A DNA stretch of 64,000 bases, taken from Inia geoffrensis. Its lineage: Eukaryota > Chordata > Mammalia > Artiodactyla > Iniidae. Below are positions 57,847-64,000 of this stretch, piece by piece (position 1 is the stretch's first letter; the number at the start of each line of letters is the position of its first letter). Where the stretch lies: NCBI GenBank assembly GCA_036417435.1, contig CM070902.1, positions 178,937,945-179,001,944 on the forward strand. Direction: 5' to 3'. Below the pieces are notes generated by a model. It worked only from the letters and a program-made list of their open reading frames with translations. It was not told the origin of the DNA and searched no databases. Position numbers and translations under genes: made by a program.

Positions 57847-59805
57847 TCACTACGGAGTATGATGTCAGCTGTGGGTTTGTCATAAATGACCTTTATTATG
57901 TTGAGATGTGTTCCCTCTATACCAACTTTGATGAGAGTTGTTATCATAAAGGACTGTTGAATTTTGTCAAATGCTTTTTCTACATCTAATGAGATAATGA
58001 GATGAGCACGTGATTTTTATCTTTCCTTTTGTTAATGTGGTGTATCACATTGAATGCTTTGTGGATAATAAACCATCCTTGCATCCCTGGAATAAATCCC
58101 ACTTGATCATGATGTATGATACTTTTAATATATTGTTCAATTCAGTTTGTGAATATTTTGTAGAGAATTATTGCATCTATACTCAGCAGAGATAATGTCC
58201 TATAATTTTCTTTTTTTGTAGTGTCTTTGTCTGGTTTTGGTGTCAGGATAATTGTTGCCCTGTAGCATGAATTTGGGAGTGTCCCAGCCCCTTTAATTTG
58301 GGGGAACAGTTTGAGAAGAATAGGTATCCACTCTTCTTTAAATGTTTGGTAGAATTCCCCTGTGATGCTGTCATGTCCTGGACTTCCGTTTGGTGGAAGT
58401 TTTTAATTGCTAATTCAGTTTTACTACTAGTGATCTGACTGTTCAGATTATCTATTTCTTCCTGATTCAGTCTTAGAAAATTGTGCATTTCCAGAAAAGT
58501 GTCCATTTCTTCTAGATTGTCCAATTTGTTGGCAAATAACTGTTCATAGTATTCTCTTATGATTTTTTGTATCTCTGTGATGTCAGTTGTAATTTCTCTT
58601 CTTTCATTTCTTATTTTTGGGTACTCCTCTTTTTTTTATCTTAATGAGCCTGGCTAAACACTTACCTATTTTGTTCATCTTTTCAGAAAATCCCCAATTC
58701 TTCACTTTATTGGTCTTTTCTAATTTTTTTGGTCTCTATTTTATTTATTTCCTCTCTGATCTTTATTGTTACAATCCTTCTGCTGACTCTGGCCTTTGTT
58801 TGTTCTTCTTTTTCTAATTTCTTTAGATGGTAGGTTATGTTGTTTATTTGAGACTTTTCTTGTTTCTTGAGATAGGCCTGTATAGCTATACACTTCCTTT
58901 GTAGAACTTAGAACTGCTTTTGCTGCATCCCATAGATTTTGGAAAGTTGCTTTTATTTTCATTTGTCTCAAGGCATTTTCTGATTCCCTCTTTGATTTCT
59001 TCATTGATCCATTGTTTTTTTAATAGCATGTCTTTTAGTCTCATGTGTTTGTGTTTTTCCCATTTTCTTCTTTTAATTAACTTCTAGTTTCATATCACTG
59101 TGGTCAGAGAAAAAGCTTGATATAATTTCTAGCCTTTTAAATTTGTTAAGATTTGTTTTGTAGCCTAGCTTGTGATCTAACCTCGTGAATGTTCCATGTG
59201 CACTTGAAAAGAACGTGTGTTCTGCTGTTTTTCTGATGGATTGTCCTGTAGATATCTAGTACGTCCAACTGCTCTAATGTGTCATTTGAGACCACTGTTT
59301 CCTTATTGATTTCCTGTCTGGGTGATCTGTGTGTGGATGTAAGTAGGGTATTAAAGTCCCCTACTATAATTGTATTATTGTCAATTTCTCTCTTTATGTT
59401 TGTTAATATTTGCTTTATATTTTTGCCATATATATTTATATATAGATGTGCATATTAGGTGCACATATGTTAAGAAATGTTATATCCTCTTCTTGTATTG
59501 ATCCATTTGTCATTATATAATGTCTTTCTTTGTCTTTTGTTATGGACTTGGCTTTGAAATCTACTTTCTCTGATATGAGTATTACTAACTACCCCATCTC
59601 TCTTTTCATTTCCATTTACATAAAATATATTTTTCCATCTCTTCATCTTCAGTCTCTGCGTATCTCTAGCTCTGAAGTGAGTTTCTTATAAGCAGCATAT
59701 AGATGGGTCTTGTTTTTTATTCAGTCAGCTACCCTACATCTTTCAGTTGGAGATTTAACCATTGATATTTAAGGTGATTATTGATATATATGCACTTTTT
59801 GTCAT
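57847..59805 (-). pseudogene. L1 ORF2 N-terminal half, decayed
   Basis: Start ATG at 59803-59805, reading MTKSAYISIITLNINGx with a stop soon after (cf. LTLNINGLN). Endonuclease and RT N-terminal sequence are recognisable in pieces only, for example 58741-59004 and 58243-58524 (LPPNG region then 'ctgatccaggaattttacc'-like phrases). It ends in the RT domain. No long frame. Confidence 0.8.
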
Positions 59806-60289
59806 TTTGTTACTTGTTTTCTGGTTATTTTTGTAGTTCTCTATTCTTTTCTTCTTTTAGTTTCTTCCCTGTGGTTTCATGATTTTCTTTAGTAGTATGC
59901 TTGTGTTCCTTTTACTCTGTTCTTGTGTATCTCTTGTAGGTTTTTCATCTGTGGTTACCATGGAGTTCATATATGCTGACCTATAACTATATCTATTTGT
60001 TTTAAACTTGTAGTCATTTAAATTCAAACACATTCTAAAAGATCTACATTTTTTACTTCCCTCCCCCATGTTTTGTGTTTTTGATGCCATATTTTATGTC
60101 TTCATGCCTATCTCTTAACTGTTTATTGTAGGTATAACTGATTTTACAGTTTTTGACTTTTAATATTTGTGCTAGCTTATTTAAGTGGTTGATTCACATC
60201 TTTTTCTATATATTTGCTTTTACTAGTGTGATTTTTCCTTTCCTATAGATTTTTACTTTTTTATGACCTTTTCTTTTCCAATTACAGAA

Positions 60290-61450
60290 GACCCTTTAAC
60301 ACCTCTTGTCGTGTAGATTAGTGTTGATGAACAATTTTAGTTTTTGTCTGAGAAGTTCTTTGTCTCTACTTCAAATCTGAATGATAATCTTGCTGGGTAG
60401 AGTGTCCTAGGTTGTAGTTTTTTCCCTTTCAGCACTTTAAATATATCTTGCCACCCCATTTTGGCCTGCAAAATTTCTGCAGAAAACTCAGCTAATAGCC
60501 TTATGGAGTTTCCTTATGGAGTTTTCTCTTACTGCCTTCAAATTCCTCTATTTATCGTAAACCTTTACCATTTTAACTATGATGTCTTGGTGTGCATCTC
60601 TTTGGGTTCATCTCGTTTGGACTCTCTGTGCTTTCTGAACTTGGATATGTTTCCTTCTTCAGGTTTGGAGAGTTTTCAGCCATAATTTCATAAAATGCAT
60701 TTTTCTAATTTCTACCTCTCTTCTCCTTCTGGGACCCCTATAATGCAAATGTTTGTATGCTTAATGTCCCAGAGGTCCCTTAAACTGTTCTCAATTTTTT
60801 AAAATTTGATTTTTTTTTGATATTCTGATTGTGTGAGTTCCATTATTTTATCTTTCAGATCGCCTATGCATTTTTCTGTATCACTTAATCTGCTGTTGAT
60901 TCCTTCTAATGCATTTTTATATATATATATATATTTTTTATAACATCTTTATTGGGGTATAATTGCTTTACAGTGGTGTGTCAGTTTCTACTTTATAACA
61001 AAGTGAATCAGTTATACATATACACACGTTCGCATATTTCTTCCCTCTTGCGTCTCCCTCCCTCCCTCCCTCCCTATCCCACCCCTCCTGGCGGTCACAA
61101 AGCACCGAGCCGATATCCCTGTGTCAAGCGGCTGCTTCCCACTAGCTATCTACCTTACTTCTAATGCATTTTTATTTGCTTGTTTAATTTCACTTATTTT
61201 GTTCTTCAACTTGGACTAGTTCTTTTTTACATTTACTAGTTCCCACTTTAAAATTTTACTGTTTTCATCTATTCTTTTCCCAAGTTCATTTAACATTCCT
61301 ATTACTAATGCTTTGAACTCTTTATTTGGCAAATTATTTATCTATTTCATTAGTTGTTCTTTTTCAGGGATTTATTCTTGTTCTTTTATTTGAAACAAAT
61401 TCCTCTGTCTTCTCATGTTGTTTAACATTCTCTGTCTTTATGAAATTAGA
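60290..61450 (-). pseudogene. L1 ORF1, decayed and interrupted
   Basis: Antisense phrases of ORF1 are present: 'aatcttgctgggtagagtgt', 'agcactttaaatatatcttg', 'ctgctgttgattccttctaa' (coiled-coil part), 'actctttatttggcaaatta'. The insertion at 60921-61158 splits the coiled coil. Frames are short. Confidence 0.75.
60921..61158 (-). mobile_element. short 5'-truncated LINE-1, antisense, nested
   Basis: 238 bp. A (TA)n/T tail, 'catctttattggggtataat', 3' UTR to 'cttcccactagctatctacc'. The perfect 17-bp target duplication 'ttctaatgcatttttat' is at 60904-60920 and 61159-61175. Host sequence is older L1 ORF1. Confidence 0.98.
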
Positions 61451-62558
61451 TGAAACAGTTACTTATCCTGTTATCGAAGTGGTATCCTGGTGTGATAGCA
61501 TTCTTATGCAGCCTGCATGTGCCCAGTGGCTTTGGGGAGAGCTGGGTCTGTAGTGAGCATGGGTCACATCTTCCCCCAGGGTGTGCTGGCAGCTTTCACC
61601 TTGGTGGGAGGTGGGGCTGGAGATGGAGGGCCTAGAGCCCCAGGCAAGTATGATCTGTGCTTTGCCTCTGCTCAGTGACAATCACAGCTTGCTTGTCCCA
61701 AGTTGCTGGAGCAGAAGTCCTGAGGGTCAGGTCCACACTGGTTCTATTCCTTCTATGTGTGTGTCTCCCCCGCACCCAGCAATTGCACCTTTGCCCCAGT
61801 GGGGTGCCATGGCAGAGCAAGACGGGGTGGATCATGCACTTGGTCCCAACACACCAGTCAGAGCTCCAGACTGCTCCTGATCTGCTGCCTCTATGAGTAC
61901 CAGCACTGGCCATCCTTGCCCAATTTAGAGGCAGTGCAGGGTCTCAGCCACCTCCATTGCCCCCGAATGCTCACTTCCCTTGGCAACAGGAACCGTCACC
62001 CTAGTAGGAAACTGCACTGGAGCAAGAGGGGTTGGAGCAGGCACCTGGTGTGGACCAGGGCATGTGCTGGGGTGGTCACAGGAAACCACCCAGAGCCCCA
62101 AGCAGTTTCAACCTGCTTCCCCTGCATTGTTCCCAAGAGTAAGTGTGTGTGTGTGTGTGCTCTTCAAGAGTAGAGTCTAGGGGTCTTATACCCCTCCTGT
62201 AAGTCCCACTGGTTTTCAATCCAGCTAAGGGCACTCATCTTCCTGGTGTTGGACCCCAGGCCTGGGACGTCCAATTTGTGATTTGAACCCCTCTCTCTCC
62301 AGGGAGGATCTCTGAGCCCATGTAACCCACCTTCTGTGCCCCCTCCAGGCACGGGTCCTGATCTGATCATTTCACCTCCCTTCCTCCCTGATTACATGTG
62401 GCTCTTTCTTCACAGCCTTGGCTGTGAATGAGCCTTTCTGCCCATCTCCAGTTTGTCTGCAGTGAGAATTGTTCCTCATGTAGATGTAATTTAGTTGTGT
62501 CTGGAGAGAAGGCAAACTCCTTGTGCTCCTACTCTGCCGTCTTGATCCTCTCCCCTCT
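61451..62558 (-). promoter_or_regulatory. L1 5' UTR / old internal promoter region
   Basis: About 1.1 kb, GC-richer than the neighbours, between ORF1 and the L1 5' end. The overlapping open frames at 61581-62180 lie in it and do not encode L1 proteins. A short (GT)n is at 62146-62159. Promoter function is inferred from position only. Confidence 0.55.
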
Positions 62559-63602
62559 GTTTATTTTTTTTTCCTTGATGTTACTTTGTTTACAATAATA
62601 GAATTTGTGAGATTCCTCTCATGGTTTGTTTTTTTCTAAATAAAATTCATTTTTTTCAGGTCAGTTCGATAGGCTCCTCTTTTTCTGAGTCCTGAAGTCC
62701 TTCCTCTCACTCCATAGAGATAATCTCTCTCTGGAGTTTACATTTAAGTCCCTTCAACTTGCCTAGTAGGTTTATCTACAATTCCCTTTGTACCTTCCGT
62801 ATTATAAAATTCTTTTTTACTAATAATTCTTCTTGCAACATCAAAAAAGGTTTGTTCTTTGCTGCCTTATGTGAGTTTTTCATTTAGTCATTCAATTCAC
62901 TTCCTTATATAAATGAACTATAGAAATATATTGATTTTTGGCCATATGAGTGCTTCTCTCTTTAAGATTGCACTAACTTTCATGACCAACTGGTAACTGT
63001 GCTACGATGTCTGTTTATCTCACACTCACTGGGGCATTTACCTTTACTGTCTGCATATATGCTGTGTGTCTTACAACAGTTTCCGAACTTCTCTGTTTAT
63101 TGTCTCTTCCAAACGGGTGTTAGTGTAGAATTAGGGATGCCATTAGACTTACTTTCAGGCCACCACCTGTTAAGTCACTTATGGAAATTCGTGGCTGTCT
63201 TTCCTTGGGACTTGCTAAAATCATGCATGTTCACGAGGCCCACAGAGCTTCAAGCCCAAGAGGAAAAGGCTTTCTTGCCGGGTCTTCTGCTGGCTGTTCT
63301 TTAAGCTGCCTGTGTGGGACATCCTTCCAAACAGCTGCCAGATTTAATGACAGATTCTTGATTTTCATCTGAAATACTCTGCATACTTTTATACTTGGTT
63401 CACGCTGGCATATGCTGACCACAATAAAACAATAATTTTTAAATTTCTCCTGCAAAGCTATTGTTCTTCTAGTCCTAGATCATCAATTTCCCACATTTCA
63501 CAATAAGAAAACCTCAGTCACATGCACTTCTGGACATCAGAAAAGATAGCAACAATCGCACCATTCCTGAATACAGCTGCTGTCTTCAAGAAGTGTCTGT
63601 TG
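62559..63602. other. unrecognised DNA
   Basis: No repeat family recognised. The 101-codon plus frame 62999-63304 overlaps a 74-codon minus frame and has no motif I know. AATAAA at about 63423 stands alone. Confidence 0.4.
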
Positions 63603-63817
63603 GGGCTTCCCTGGTGGCGCAGTGGTTGAGGGCCCGCCTGCCGATGCAGGGGACGCGGGTTCGTGCCCCGGTCCGGGAGGATCCCACGTGCCGCGGAGCG
63701 GCTGGGCCCGTGAGCCGTGGCCGCTGAGCCTGCGCGTCCGGAGCTTGTGCTCCGCCACGGGAGAGGCCACAACAGTGAGAGGCCCGCGTACCGCAAAAAA
63801 AAAAAAAAAAAAAAAAA
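63603..63817 (+). mobile_element. young tRNA-derived SINE (CHR type, short form), sense
   Basis: Head 'gggcttccctggtggcgcag', 'gggttcgtgccccggtcc', CpG-rich body, end 'gcccgcgtaccg', pure A tail of about 24. Perfect 15-bp target duplication 'aagaagtgtctgttg' (63588-63602 and 63818-63832). Confidence 0.98.
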
Positions 63818-63944
63818 AAGAAGTGTCTGTTGAATTAGCAGACAAATAACACATCTGCTTTCCACGTTCAGTGACCATCAGCACTAATACTAGTCTTCTT
63901 TCCTGTCGTGTAGAAACTGATTCTCCCTAGTTAACCTTCCGGTG

Positions 63945-64000
63945 TTCGTTAGATTCTCCTACATTATGCTGCAGTAATAAACAATCTCAAAATCTCAGTG
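63945..64000 (-). mobile_element. start of an antisense LTR-like repeat at window edge
   Basis: 'atgctgcagtaataaacaat' then 'ctcaaaatctcagtg' resembles the antisense 3' end of MaLR/ERV-type LTRs ('gctgctataacaaa ... gtggcttaa'). It is cut by the window end. Confidence 0.4.

Larger units (their letters stand above)
57847..62558 (-). mobile_element. old LINE-1 with 5' end, 3' part missing, antisense
   Basis: On the minus strand it starts at about 62558 ('gggagaggatcaagacggca'), followed by a 5' UTR (to about 61450), ORF1 (about 61450-60290), a long inter-ORF spacer of about 480 bp, and ORF2 from 59805. It breaks off at 57847 after the RT phrase for YDKPTAD, with no 3' UTR. A 238-bp younger L1 lies inside ORF1. 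The long spacer points to an older L1M-type subfamily. Confidence 0.88.

Noticed and set aside
61581..62180. Overlapping frames of 99, 79, 138 and 93 codons
   Set aside because: They lie in the GC-rich 5' UTR of an old L1, overlap in several frames and both strands, and match no L1 protein.
63603..63680. tRNA-like head with box A/B-like motifs
   Set aside because: It is the tRNA-derived head of a SINE with a long body and A tail and not a tRNA gene. The same holds for the other eight SINEs.
1..64000. CRISPR array, prokaryotic operon, phage or plasmid features
   Set aside because: No regular spacer-repeat pattern, no ribosome binding sites ahead of long frames, and the content is typical mammalian repeats.

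Overview
The window looks like mammalian nuclear DNA, most probably from a cetacean. The evidence is the repeat content. There are nine tRNA-derived SINEs with the head 'ggcttccctggtgg', the CHR/Bov-tA type of Cetartiodactyla, several with the short body ending 'ccgcaaaa' that is typical of whales. Most LINE-1 copies share the 3' end 'tctttattggagtataattg' of cetartiodactyl L1. Old L2, MIR, MaLR (MLT1/MST-type) and ERV LTR copies are present, as in other eutherian mammals. Species level is an inference from repeat type.

I find no intact protein-coding gene, no functional tRNA or rRNA gene, no CRISPR array and no bacterial or phage-like organisation. The window reads as an intergenic or large-intron desert built by successive retrotransposition. 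Long open reading frames are pieces of dead L1 ORF1/ORF2, antisense shadows of them, SINE bodies, or low-complexity tracts. One 71-bp minus-strand segment (13982-14052) has exon-like borders and is reported as weak.

Layout. 1-9.8 kb: mostly unrecognised AT-rich DNA with L2 and MLT1-type relics, a 184-bp palindromic MITE-like element, and (GT)n and (TA)n tracts. 9.8-14.3 kb: a truncated L1, an L2 3' end, then single-copy DNA with a telomere-like run next to a G-quadruplex motif. 14.3-24.7 kb: a nested stack in which an old minus-strand L1 is split by a nearly full-length but dead L1 (about 6.95 kb), with SINEs stacked beside it and inside it. 24.7-32.5 kb: an L1 tail, one or two ERV LTRs carrying a SINE, two MLT1-type LTRs, MIR and L2. 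32.5-45.1 kb: six L1 copies or fragments on both strands, two MIRs, an L2 fragment, an MLT1-type LTR and an unassigned old repeat. 45.1-53.3 kb: mostly unrecognised DNA, one L1, a long (GT)n. 53.3-56 kb: two SINEs, a (CTTT)n tract, one truncated L1. 56-62.6 kb: two old L1s meeting tail to tail, the larger keeping its 5' end and carrying a small later L1 insertion. 62.6-64 kb: unrecognised DNA and a young SINE with a perfect target duplication.

The layers do not form a pathway. They record insertion history: L2/MIR/MITE oldest, then MaLR and ERV LTRs and older L1s, then the cetartiodactyl L1s, then CHR SINEs. No undescribed biological system is evident. The most informative signals are structural: three-copy target sites, an L1+SINE composite, a palindromic L1-L1 junction, an 85-bp duplication in L1, and an island of telomere-like and G4 sequence.
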